From contig UCJU01000012.1 in NCBI GenBank assembly GCA_900472925.1, positions 1 to 64,000 of the forward strand: a stretch of DNA of 64,000 nucleotides. The letters are read 5' to 3'. The position numbers and the translations under genes were made by a program. Shown here piece by piece: positions 48,425-57,099 of the stretch (within the stretch, counting starts at the first letter, position 1; each line of letters starts with the position of its first letter). This DNA is from Hyphomicrobiales bacterium. Its GTDB lineage: Bacteria > Pseudomonadota > Alphaproteobacteria > Rhizobiales > Rhizobiaceae. A model generated the notes under the pieces. It did no database searches. It was not told the origin of the DNA and was given only the letters and a program-made list of their open reading frames with translations.

Positions 48425-49200
48425 ACGGCGTCCCCCAAGGGTCTATCCTTCCAGCCCGGCACCAGAACCAGCGAGAAGTAAGGCGCGGGCGAACCATCAT
48501 GCTCCACCAGCCGCATTGCATGCCCGTTTTCCATGGTGCCACGCTCGACGTAAAGCGCGCTTTGCAGCTTGCCTGCGCGCTCCAGCGCCCGGCGAATTTT
48601 CGGCAGGTTTCGACCGACCTTCATGATAACGGCGCCATCGGTGCCGGATAGTCGGTCGGTCAAGGTTTCCTCGCCAAGCGTACCCGGCAGGACACTCAGG
48701 ATGTCATCGCCCTGCACCAGTGGCAGCCCCGCCATGGACCAGCAGCCGGACATGGCCGTGATACCGGCAACGACTTCTGCCGGATAGGACGGCGCGAGCC
48801 GTAAATGCAGATGCATGTAGGAGCCGTAAAACAAAGGATCGCCCTCCGAGAGCACCGCGACCGTGCGCCCGGCATCGAGATGAACGGCGATATCTCTTGC
48901 GGACTGATCGAAAAAGCCTGCAATGGCGCCGCGATAGTCGTCACCGTTCGTGTCGCTCTCGACCGTGACAGGATAGACCAGAGGCATTTCCAGCGTGCCG
49001 GGGCGTATGAAGCTTTCAACGATGCCACGCCCGTTGCCCTTGCTGCCCTTCTTGCAGAAGAAGGCGACGACATCGGCATTTTCGATGGCGCGCACCGCTT
49101 TCAGCGTCAAAAGCTCGGGATCACCAGGGCCTGTGCCGACGCCGATCAGCTTGCCCTTGAGCACCGTTTGTGCTGCTGGCTCGAACAAGGCCGCACTCAT
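48421..49200 (-). CDS. cobI: precorrin-2 C20-methyltransferase CobI
   Basis: A 259-residue methylase: GKLIGVGTGPGDPELLTLKA near 16-35, LSEGDPLFYGSYMH near 117 and GITAMSGCWSMAGLPL near 145. It methylates C20 of precorrin-2 and commits it to the corrin route. It overlaps cobH and cobJ by four bases each. Confidence 0.95.
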   Translation of the reverse strand: MSAALFEPAAQTVLKGKLIGVGTGPGDPELLTLKAVRAIENADVVAFFCKKGSKGNGRGIVESFIRPGTLEMPLVYPVTVESDTNGDDYRGAIAGFFDQSARDIAVHLDAGRTVAVLSEGDPLFYGSYMHLHLRLAPSYPAEVVAGITAMSGCWSMAGLPLVQGDDILSVLPGTLGEETLTDRLSGTDGAVIMKVGRNLPKIRRALERAGKLQSALYVERGTMENGHAMRLVEHDGSPAPYFSLVLVPGWKDRPLGDAV

Positions 49201-49829
49201 AGTCCGGGCCTCGCCACGGCATTGACCGCCGCTGCCGTCATTGCGGAACCGCCGAGGCGACCCTTGACGATGGCGTAGGGAATCCGCAGGCGGCTTTCCT
49301 CCAGCGCATCCTTTGATTCCATCGCGCCCACGAAACCAACCGGCATGCCGATGATGGCCGCGGGACGCGGCGCACCGCGCTCCAGCATTTCCAGCAAGTA
49401 AAACAAGGCCGTCGGCGCATTGCCGATTGCGACCACCGCGCCATCCAGTTTATCGCCCCAAAGATCAAGGGCTGCGGCGGAACGGGTATTGCCGATAGCC
49501 TTTGCCAGCTCCGGGGTCTGTGGATAGCGCAGCGTGCAAATCACTTCATTGCGGGCGGGCAAACGCGCCCGTGTCACGCCGTGCGCCACCATTTCAGCAT
49601 CGCAAAGAACTGGCTTGCCCGCCTCCAGCGCACCGCGTGCAGCATCTACGAAATCCGCCGAAAACCGAAAATGCTGCGCGGCTTCTACCTGTCCGCAGGC
49701 ATGGATCATGCGGATGGCGATTTCGGCCTGATCGGTCGTGAAGGCAGAGAGATCAGCCTCCTCACGCACCATCGCAAAGGAGCGCTCATAAATCGCGTTA
49801 CCATCGCGAATATAGTCGTATTCAGTCAT
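49197..49829 (-). CDS. cobH: precorrin-8X methylmutase CobH
   Basis: A 210-residue enzyme that moves the C11 methyl to C12, giving hydrogenobyrinate. The catalytic histidine lies in MIHACGQVEAAQHFRFS near 42-58, with IGNAPTALFYLLEM and GMPVGFVGAMESK near 150-180. It overlaps cobG and cobI by four bases. Confidence 0.95.
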   Translation of the reverse strand: MTEYDYIRDGNAIYERSFAMVREEADLSAFTTDQAEIAIRMIHACGQVEAAQHFRFSADFVDAARGALEAGKPVLCDAEMVAHGVTRARLPARNEVICTLRYPQTPELAKAIGNTRSAAALDLWGDKLDGAVVAIGNAPTALFYLLEMLERGAPRPAAIIGMPVGFVGAMESKDALEESRLRIPYAIVKGRLGGSAMTAAAVNAVARPGL

Positions 49830-51232
49830 CTCTCATCCTGTCGGAGCGCCGCGATGATCCTCTCCTTGCCGAGACGGGCAAGCAGGGTGCGGGCATTTTC
49901 TCCGGGCTTATGTTCTTTTTCATATAATCGGGCAAGTCGTGAAAGTGCGGCCTTGTGCTCCGTAACGGGCAAAACCACGTCAGGAATGTCGGAAACGCGG
50001 CCGGAATAGGTAAACGCCAGCCCGTCGGACGAGCCCGCAAAGGCCAATGCAGCGGGCGACGGGTGCGCGCAGCCCTTGCCGCAGCCAGAAAGATGAAGGG
50101 TGATCGACCCATCCAGTAAGGCCCCACAGTCCGCCGCCGCGTGCTCGCCCAGTTCTTTTGTCGCGATGAAGGCGGAGGCGCAAGCCGGTTTGCCGGCGCA
50201 CACGGCAATGGCGGAGCACGGATCCTGCGCAGTCGTGACATAGCCTGCTTCATGCGCGTGGACGAGAAGTGTCTGGCACGCCTCTTCATTTCCAAGCCAA
50301 TGGATGGCATGAGCCGGGCCGGGTCTTATAATGCTGATGCCAAGCGTCGAGGCCACGCTGCAGAGGGCAGAGAGCGTTTCTGCCGGTATTTGTCCGTAGG
50401 CTGGCGCAAAGGCGGCAGTGCAGAGGTCTTGCGAGAGACGCATCAAGCCATAATGAAGCGTTCCCGTATCGGCTGCGCTGGTACCGGTTTCCGTCTTGTC
50501 ATCGCCAAAGAGAAAGTCGCGGCAGCGGGATGCGGCGGTTTCGATCCATCTGTCTGCACAAACAGCCCTCACCTGTTCAATATTGAGGTCACGACCGCGC
50601 ATCTCCGAACCCAGATCGGCAAGAAACGTCAGAAGATCGATGACCACATCGGCAGCATGTTCGGTTCGCAGCAAACCGGCACGCAATGCCTTGCCTTCCG
50701 CACCACCCAGCATAAGCTGCCACAGCACGCCGTCATGGACGCGAACAGCTTTCAGCCTGATATCCGCCAGCAGATCAGCCATGCTCACATGTCCGCCACC
50801 ATCGATGATGACAGACATTTTCGCAGGCAGTCTCTCAGACAGGTGAAGCGCATCGGCACGCTCGCACACCCGGCTGACGATATCGCTGACATCGGCAATG
50901 GCCGTGTCATCCATGCCTGCCAGAGGCGACGTTTCCACCGCCAAGCCTTGCCGCAGCGGCAGGCGAAGAGCGAGAACGTCGCGTTCAAAGTCCATGGCAC
51001 TGTCATGCGTCAGGCCACGAAATTGCAAACCGCCACGCGCGGTGATGTCAATCAACCCGTTTCCGTGCGTGATGGCGAGAGCGCACAGTTTCGCAAGATC
51101 ATCGGGGGAAATCGTACCCGTGAAGGCGATGCGGGACAAAAGTCCATCTCCCGTCTGCATGGGCGCAGACAACGCAGGACATGTGCCGCGTCGCGCAAAC
51201 GGCTGGATATCGGCAAGATAGGCGAAACTCAT
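49826..51232 (-). CDS. cobG: precorrin-3B synthase CobG
   Basis: A 468-residue member of the nitrite/sulfite-reductase fold with the ferredoxin-like half-domain near residue 20-85 (TRGGLQFRGL-type segment). Cluster cysteines are visible in CAGKPAC near 348 and SGCGKGC near 380. CobG uses oxygen to convert precorrin-3A to 3B, so its presence marks the aerobic pathway. It is translationally coupled to cobN and cobH. Confidence 0.93.
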   Translation of the reverse strand: MSFAYLADIQPFARRGTCPALSAPMQTGDGLLSRIAFTGTISPDDLAKLCALAITHGNGLIDITARGGLQFRGLTHDSAMDFERDVLALRLPLRQGLAVETSPLAGMDDTAIADVSDIVSRVCERADALHLSERLPAKMSVIIDGGGHVSMADLLADIRLKAVRVHDGVLWQLMLGGAEGKALRAGLLRTEHAADVVIDLLTFLADLGSEMRGRDLNIEQVRAVCADRWIETAASRCRDFLFGDDKTETGTSAADTGTLHYGLMRLSQDLCTAAFAPAYGQIPAETLSALCSVASTLGISIIRPGPAHAIHWLGNEEACQTLLVHAHEAGYVTTAQDPCSAIAVCAGKPACASAFIATKELGEHAAADCGALLDGSITLHLSGCGKGCAHPSPAALAFAGSSDGLAFTYSGRVSDIPDVVLPVTEHKAALSRLARLYEKEHKPGENARTLLARLGKERIIAALRQDER

Positions 51233-54200
51233 GCTTCGACCCTCGCCTGCTTCGGCGCGATCAGCATTTCCAGCTCTGCATCAACGGCATTGCGACGGCT
51301 GTGCCAGAGGCCACGGCGGCGGGCGGAAAGAAAGCGTTGCGCCATCACCTCTGCCGCCTGTGGATTTTCCCGCAGAATGAAATCGCGGACATCTTCATTG
51401 CCGAAATAGGCATCGTAAAGCGCCTCTATCAACGAAGACGATACGGCGTGGGTGGTTTCGGCGAAGCCGATCAACCTGTCCACCGTCTCGGTAAATTCCG
51501 CCGCACCTCGAGGCCCGTGCCGCATCTGCCCGGCAATGAAGCGCGGATTGATGGCGCGAGCGCGCACCACACGGGTAATGGCCTGCGCGATGGAGCGGGC
51601 GCGAGGACGGGCAGGATCGGTCGTATCGAGCGCCACGACATCGGCGGATTGCCCTAGGGCTGCCTTGGCTGCCGCAAAGCCGCCGATAAAGGCAACGTCG
51701 GAGGAACCGTCCAGCAGATCGCGCCCCGGATCGTCGCCGGTATGAACCAGCAGATCGGCCTTTTCGACCTGGCCTGCAAAGCTTGCATCGGCAAAAACGC
51801 CAAGCCCATCCGCTCCGCCGAAGGCGTGGCTTGCGGCGTCCAGATAGATCTGGCCCAGTTCTTCGCGCTCATCCCAGCGCCCGTTTGCCAGTTTTTCCTC
51901 GATGCCAGCACCATAGGTGCCGGGTGCGGAACCGAATATGCGCGCGGGGATATGCCCGAGGCTGACAGCCTCTTCGCCTAAGGGGTTATCACCCGGTGAT
52001 TCTTCACGGCGCGCAATGGCTTTCGCCGCAGCATCCAGCAGGGCGATCAGCGCCGGAAACATATCGCGGAACAGGCCGGAAATACGGAATGTCACGTCCA
52101 CGCGTGGCCTTCCCAAAGCCGCAGGTGGCAGCACGTCGATGCCCGTCACGCGGCCTGTGCCCTGATCATAGATCGGGCGAGCGCCCATCAGATGCAGCGC
52201 CTGACCGACATCTTCGCCGCCATTGCGTAGAGATGCCGAGCCCCAGAGATCGAACACGATATTCTTCGGCCAATCGCCGTGGCTTTGCAGGTGGTGCCGC
52301 AAGACCTCTTCGCCCGCCATGCCGCCCAGCTCGAAAGCCGTCGGTGTTGGCATGGTGCGCGGGTCGGCAGCGTAGAGATTGCGCCCGGTGGGCAAGACGT
52401 CGAGCCGTCCGCGTGCTGGAGCGCCCGATGGTCCGGGTGAAATATGAAGTCCATTGAGAGCAGCGAGCAGCGCCGACTTCTCAGCTTTCGCACTGTCGCG
52501 CCGGAGGACATCAGGCTCATCATCCGCGCAACGACCGAACACATGCTGACCGTCCTTGATCGCGAAATCCTTGAGATCACAAAGAAACGCATCGATGCGG
52601 GACAGCGCCGTATCGGCATCGTCTTGCGTGTCGATACCGGCGTCGTCAGCCAGTCCCGTTTCCTGCGCCTTTTCGACGATCAATTTGGCCAGCCTGTCGC
52701 GGCGGCGGCGGTCTAGTCCATCGGCCTGCGCATATTCATCGACCAATTGCTCCAACGCCATCTGCTCCGGCGACAGCCCGGCATCGACCAGGACGGGCGG
52801 AATATGCCCGATGCTCACAGCCGCGATGCGCCGTTTCGCGACCGCTCCTTCCCCCGGATTGGAGACAATGAAGGGATAGATCACGGGCAATGAGCCGGTG
52901 ACGATCTCGGGGAAACAGCTTTGCGATAGCGCAACGGTCTTGCCGGGCAGCCATTCCAGCGTTCCATGGGCCCCGACGTGGATGATGGCATGTGCTTCAA
53001 AGCTCTGCCGCATCCATGCGCCGAAGGCGACCAGTGCATGCCGAGGCGGCAGGGCAGGGTCGTGATAATCCACTCGCCGGTCTTCATTGCGGCCACGATC
53101 TGGCGCAAGAGCGACTGTTACGGAGCCGAATCGAGCGGCGCGGAAGTGGAAGACGCCGCCTTCGACAGCATCATCCGCATCGGCATCGCCCCATGTCTCA
53201 TCCAGGGCCAGATTGGAAGTTTGGGGCAGGGCGCTGCGGAACGCCGAATACTCGGCCAACCCGAAAGAACCCCTCTCGTTTTCGACGCGGTCAAGCAAGG
53301 CCCGAGGCGTTTCGGGGATATCGTCCACCGCGTAGCCTGCGTCGCGAAGATCGCGCAGCATCTCCAGCACGCTTTGGGGCACATCCAGACCCACCGCATA
53401 ACCGGTGCGACCCGGCGCGGCACCCGGATAATCCGGCATCAGAATGACAATCCGCCGCTCGGATGGAGCCGCATTTTTCAGCCGCAAAAAAGCAGAGATG
53501 CGCTCAGCGACCTGTTCGACGCGATCGGGTTCCGGACGATGAACAAGCCCGCGCCCACCGTCTGGGTCGGGCTGCTTGAAGGAAATCGCCCCGGCCAGAA
53601 TACGACCATCCAGTTCTGGTAACACCACATGCATGGCGAGATCGGACGGATTGAGGCCGCGCATATTGTCCGCCCAGCCATCCCGCCGGGTAGTCGCCAT
53701 GATGACCTGAAACGTTGCGACACCCAACCTGTCGAACAGGCTTTTGCCGTCTTCGTCGGAGTGGCTGGCAAAGGCCGTGGCAGCGATCATCGCCGCTGGC
53801 TTCAAAGGGACAAGCGTGTCTTCCAGAAACTGGATCGCATCCGCGTCTTTCAGACCGCTAACGAATATCGGTAGCGGCGCGAGCCCACGTGAGTGCAGAG
53901 CTTCGTAAAGCGCATCGATGGGCGCAACATCAGCTGCCATCAGCATGGAGCGATAAAACAGGATGGGCAAAAGCGGCGCAGCGTTTCCAACCCCATTTAG
54001 CGCCGCCGAAAGATCGACCACACCCTCGCCGGGCCGGTAGAACCCGCATTTGGGCAAGGGTTCTGCTGAAAGATCTGGCCAGACCTCTTCCCGCGCAAAT
54101 GCAGCAAGCAATCTCGCAACCCGATCCATATTTTCCGGCCCGCCTTCGCGGAAGAAGGATAGAATCCTTGATTGTGTCGGCAGATCGACCGTAGACGCAG

Positions 54201-54579
54201 CTTCGAGTTTTTCATCCCGCTCGCTGCATTCGCCCGGCAAAAGCACGAGCTTGATACCACGCCGACGCGCCATTCTCGACAGCTCGTCCACGCCATAACG
54301 CCAACGGTCTGCTCCCCCGAGAATCCGGATAAGGATCAGCTTGGCGTGTTCAGCCGTCTTTTCGATCCACAGATCGACGGACATGGGGTGTCGAAGTTCG
54401 GAGAGGTTGGCGGACACGAAGGATACCGAGCCATCCGTACTACGGTGCCATCCGCGCTCCAGCCCACCGAGATCGCTGGCCGAAAAAGAAAGCACCACCA
54501 CATCCGCCCGACCCTGGTTGAGATCAACCGGCTCGATCAGGTCGTCCAGAGACGAGGATGTGGTGGCGAGGATGTGCAT
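51229..54579 (-). CDS. cobN: cobaltochelatase large subunit CobN
   Basis: The magnesium-chelatase-H-like subunit that inserts cobalt into hydrogenobyrinate a,c-diamide together with CobS and CobT, which are not in the window. Visible landmarks are HVGAHGTLEWLPGK near 500, FDLWGSASLRNGGEDVGQAL near 770 and GQMRHGPRGAAEFTETVDRL near 1030. At 1116 residues it is shorter than the Pseudomonas denitrificans CobN I recall at about 1275, but both termini look intact, so the missing length is internal. It overlaps cobG by four bases. Confidence 0.94.
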   Translation of the reverse strand: MHILATTSSSLDDLIEPVDLNQGRADVVVLSFSASDLGGLERGWHRSTDGSVSFVSANLSELRHPMSVDLWIEKTAEHAKLILIRILGGADRWRYGVDELSRMARRRGIKLVLLPGECSERDEKLEAASTVDLPTQSRILSFFREGGPENMDRVARLLAAFAREEVWPDLSAEPLPKCGFYRPGEGVVDLSAALNGVGNAAPLLPILFYRSMLMAADVAPIDALYEALHSRGLAPLPIFVSGLKDADAIQFLEDTLVPLKPAAMIAATAFASHSDEDGKSLFDRLGVATFQVIMATTRRDGWADNMRGLNPSDLAMHVVLPELDGRILAGAISFKQPDPDGGRGLVHRPEPDRVEQVAERISAFLRLKNAAPSERRIVILMPDYPGAAPGRTGYAVGLDVPQSVLEMLRDLRDAGYAVDDIPETPRALLDRVENERGSFGLAEYSAFRSALPQTSNLALDETWGDADADDAVEGGVFHFRAARFGSVTVALAPDRGRNEDRRVDYHDPALPPRHALVAFGAWMRQSFEAHAIIHVGAHGTLEWLPGKTVALSQSCFPEIVTGSLPVIYPFIVSNPGEGAVAKRRIAAVSIGHIPPVLVDAGLSPEQMALEQLVDEYAQADGLDRRRRDRLAKLIVEKAQETGLADDAGIDTQDDADTALSRIDAFLCDLKDFAIKDGQHVFGRCADDEPDVLRRDSAKAEKSALLAALNGLHISPGPSGAPARGRLDVLPTGRNLYAADPRTMPTPTAFELGGMAGEEVLRHHLQSHGDWPKNIVFDLWGSASLRNGGEDVGQALHLMGARPIYDQGTGRVTGIDVLPPAALGRPRVDVTFRISGLFRDMFPALIALLDAAAKAIARREESPGDNPLGEEAVSLGHIPARIFGSAPGTYGAGIEEKLANGRWDEREELGQIYLDAASHAFGGADGLGVFADASFAGQVEKADLLVHTGDDPGRDLLDGSSDVAFIGGFAAAKAALGQSADVVALDTTDPARPRARSIAQAITRVVRARAINPRFIAGQMRHGPRGAAEFTETVDRLIGFAETTHAVSSSLIEALYDAYFGNEDVRDFILRENPQAAEVMAQRFLSARRRGLWHSRRNAVDAELEMLIAPKQARVEA

Positions 54580-54582
54580 GGA

Positions 54583-55617
54583 TCAGGCAGCCAGCATCCG
54601 CTCGATTTTCGAGCGGTCGAGACCCTTTTCACCGATCACGACCAGACGGCTGCGGCGCACCTCGCCCGCGGCCCACGGACGGTCGAAATAATGGTTGACG
54701 CGCGAACCCACGGCCTGCACCTGCAACCGCATCGGCTTGGCCGATATCTCGACGAAACCCTTGATGCGCAAGACGTTCTCAGACGCCGCCGTTTCCGAAA
54801 TACGCGCGGCAAGCGCCTCGGCGTCATCAACGGCATCCAGTTCCACAACGAAGCTGTCGAATTCGTCGTGATCGTGGTCTTCTTCCTCATCGTGATGGGT
54901 GTGGCGGTTTTCGATATCGTCTTCAACCGCAAGACCGAGGCCGATCAGAACGGCAGGATCCACCGCGCCATTGGAGGCGACGACGATCTTCGCAGCTTTC
55001 GGCAGATGCGCATTGATATGCGCCTTGGCGCGTTCCAGACCCGCTGCATCCAGAAGATCGCCCTTGGTGAGAACGATGAGGTCGGCACAGGCAATCTGGT
55101 CTTCGAAGACCTCTTCGACAGGATCATCGTGATCGAGCGCTTCATCGTTCTGACGCTGCGCGGCCAGCGCTTCCATATCATGCGACACCATGCCTTCAGC
55201 CAGGGCTACGCCATCGGCCACCGCCACCACCGCATCCACCGTTACACGGCTTTTGATCGCGGGCCACTGGAAGGCCTGAACAAGTGGCTTGGGCAGAGCA
55301 AGGCCTGAGGTCTCGATCAGAATATGCTCGACGCGTGGCTCGCGGTTGAGAATCTGTTCGATGGCAGGCTGGAAGTCGTCGGCTACCGTGCAGCAGATGC
55401 AGCCATTGGCCAGTTCCACGATGTTTTCTTCCGGGCAGCTTTCGATGCCGCAGCCCTTGAGGATATCGCCATCGATGCCGACATCGCCGAACTCGTTGAC
55501 GATGATCGCCAGCCGCTTGCCCTCGAGCTTTTCCAGAAGGCCACGCAGGAGCGTGGTTTTGCCCGCGCCCAAAAAGCCGGTGATGATGGTGCAGGGAACG
55601 CGGTTGAGCGTGGTCAT
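54583..55617 (-). CDS. cobW: CobW family GTP-binding metallochaperone
   Basis: A 344-residue COG0523 GTPase: P-loop GFLGAGKTTLL near 14-24, metal-binding CxCC (CICCTV) near 72-76, and TKGD near 170. A His/Asp/Glu-rich stretch (HTHHDEEEDHDHDEF) near 235-250 could hold metal. CobW is thought to deliver cobalt to the chelatase. It lies three bases from cobN and overlaps the DUF1636 gene, directly downstream of the cobalamin riboswitch. Confidence 0.94.
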   Translation of the reverse strand: MTTLNRVPCTIITGFLGAGKTTLLRGLLEKLEGKRLAIIVNEFGDVGIDGDILKGCGIESCPEENIVELANGCICCTVADDFQPAIEQILNREPRVEHILIETSGLALPKPLVQAFQWPAIKSRVTVDAVVAVADGVALAEGMVSHDMEALAAQRQNDEALDHDDPVEEVFEDQIACADLIVLTKGDLLDAAGLERAKAHINAHLPKAAKIVVASNGAVDPAVLIGLGLAVEDDIENRHTHHDEEEDHDHDEFDSFVVELDAVDDAEALAARISETAASENVLRIKGFVEISAKPMRLQVQAVGSRVNHYFDRPWAAGEVRRSRLVVIGEKGLDRSKIERMLAA

Positions 55618-56045
55618 GGTGTCTCCTCGGTAAAATTCAAAGGGGGAATGCGGGCAACGAGGCCACGCTTCAAAATGTCAGGCCGTCCGCGCCATGGCAT
55701 CAGACCATCGGGTGCGGAGGACAAGAGGCGCGCGCCGACCAGCAAGTCGGGTGCGGCGTCTTCGCTGAGCGATCCGAAGATATAGGACCAGCCATCGGCG
55801 CTGCGCATCGCGGCACTCAAGCCGCGCTTGCAATTGGCAAGGCAATTGACGCTGCGAATATCGACGCCTTCCGCCTGACCAAGTGTAACGGCAGCCTGCG
55901 CAAGCGTTGCGCCGGGACGCGGGTCAGCATTGGGATTGGGATCGGCCTCGGACCGGCAACTGCGGCACACATAAACCACGATGCCGGGCGCGGTGTCACG
56001 GCTTCTTGTCTCATTCAGGCCTGGCGATGTCGTTGTAATATCCAA
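55614..56045 (-). CDS. DUF1636 family ferredoxin-like protein
   Basis: A protein of about 143 residues with YVCRSCR and SVNCLANCKRGLS, a four-cysteine pattern resembling the thioredoxin-like [2Fe-2S] ferredoxins, characteristic of DUF1636. Members sit in cobalamin loci; an iron-sulfur or metal-handling role is inferred. No ATG is in frame near the conserved part: I propose TTG at 56045 with GGA nine bases upstream. Starting further upstream would translate the riboswitch, which is implausible. A GTG nearer the conserved domain is an alternative. It overlaps cobW by four bases. Confidence 0.75.
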   Translation of the reverse strand: MDITTTSPGLNETRSRDTAPGIVVYVCRSCRSEADPNPNADPRPGATLAQAAVTLGQAEGVDIRSVNCLANCKRGLSAAMRSADGWSYIFGSLSEDAAPDLLVGARLLSSAPDGLMPWRGRPDILKRGLVARIPPLNFTEETP

Positions 56046-56174
56046 GTATATGTTTCCGCGCCTCTGCAATGGTCTCGGGGTGCGGATATCGAAAACGGCA
56101 TGCGGGTCTACGCAAAGCCATCGCTCGAACAACCGACTGACCGGAGCACCCCGCCCGGCAGACGTTTTTCCTGA

Positions 56175-56355
56175 AACGGCAGGTCTCCTGGCTTGCGGCT
56201 TTAACACCCTTGCGCCGCCTTCCCGGACTGTGACGTCCAGTGGCTTTCGGCGCGGGCTCACCGCTTACAGTTGCGGGGGCAGCCACGGGTTGGTTCGCAT
56301 GAGCGAATGGCACCGTGTTCCCTCTTAGCTTTTCCCGTTGCCGGAAAAAGACCGT
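56175..56355 (-). promoter_or_regulatory. cobalamin (adenosylcobalamin) riboswitch
   Basis: Read on the - strand, the region contains the conserved core in order: GGGAACACGGTG, GCTGCCCCCGCAACTGTAAG, GCCACTGG, CCGGGAAGGC and the B12 box GCCAGGAGACCTGCC. This is a full cobalamin aptamer. It lies about 130 bases ahead of the DUF1636-cobW-cobN operon and should turn it down when adenosylcobalamin is abundant. The expression platform would be within 56046-56175; I could not decide between termination and ribosome-site sequestration. Confidence 0.95.
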
Positions 56356-56478
56356 CAGTCCTTAACCCTTATGCCCTGCGGTGCTTTTGTGTCAATGCCG
56401 CCGTGACATTGCCGTGGAACACGTTTTGGCTATAGTCGCCGCTTTGAAAAAGCATGAGACCCGGAAGGATCAGCCGCC

Positions 56479-57096
56479 ATGACCCGTGACATCAGCGACA
56501 GCGAGGCCGAACGTCACCGCGCTAAGATGGTCAACCGCAAGGCGGTGCAGGATGCAGAAGTGTCGGAAAAGACCATCGAAAAAGGTCTGCTGATGATCAA
56601 CACGGGCCCCGGCAAGGGCAAATCCACAGCCGCTTTCGGGCTTGCGCTCCGCATGCTGGGTACCGGCAGACGCGTCGGCATAGTGCAGTTCATCAAGGGC
56701 GCATGGACCACCGGCGAACAGGGGGCACTGGCCCTGTTCGGCGACCGTGTCGAGTGGCGCACCATGGGCGAAGGTTTCACGTGGGACACTCAGGATTTGA
56801 AACGCGACGTGGCTGCGGCGACCAAGGCGTGGGAAGAGGCAAAGACGCTGATGGCCGATGAAACCATCGGCCTCGTGGTGCTGGATGAACTCAACATCGC
56901 CCTGCGCTATGATTATCTGCCGCTGGAAGAGGTTGTCGAGACCCTGCAACACCGCCGCGATGGCTTGCACGTCATCGTCACCGGTCGCAACGCCAAGCAG
57001 CCACTGGTCGATGCCGCCGATATGGTGACCGAAATGACGCTGGTGAAGCACCACTTCAAGGCGGGCGTCAAAGCGCAGTCGGGCATCGAGTATTAA
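56479..57096 (+). CDS. cobO: corrinoid adenosyltransferase CobO
   Basis: Transfers the 5'-deoxyadenosyl group from ATP to the cobalt of cob(I)yrinic acid a,c-diamide. The 205-residue product has the P-loop TGPGKGKST near 43-51 and a GLVVLDELNIAL segment near 135. GGAAGGA lies about ten bases before the start. It is divergent from the riboswitch operon and is followed three bases later by cobQ. Confidence 0.95.
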   Translation: MTRDISDSEAERHRAKMVNRKAVQDAEVSEKTIEKGLLMINTGPGKGKSTAAFGLALRMLGTGRRVGIVQFIKGAWTTGEQGALALFGDRVEWRTMGEGFTWDTQDLKRDVAAATKAWEEAKTLMADETIGLVVLDELNIALRYDYLPLEEVVETLQHRRDGLHVIVTGRNAKQPLVDAADMVTEMTLVKHHFKAGVKAQSGIEY

Positions 57097-57099
57097 TCC

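Noticed and set aside
51229-54579. cobN as a frameshifted or truncated pseudogene
   Set aside because: The frame is continuous, overlaps both neighbours by the usual few bases and keeps conserved motifs to the C-terminus.
56046-56261. N-terminal extension of the DUF1636 protein up to 56261
   Set aside because: It would translate part of the cobalamin riboswitch; the aptamer motifs are too well preserved for that to be coding sequence.
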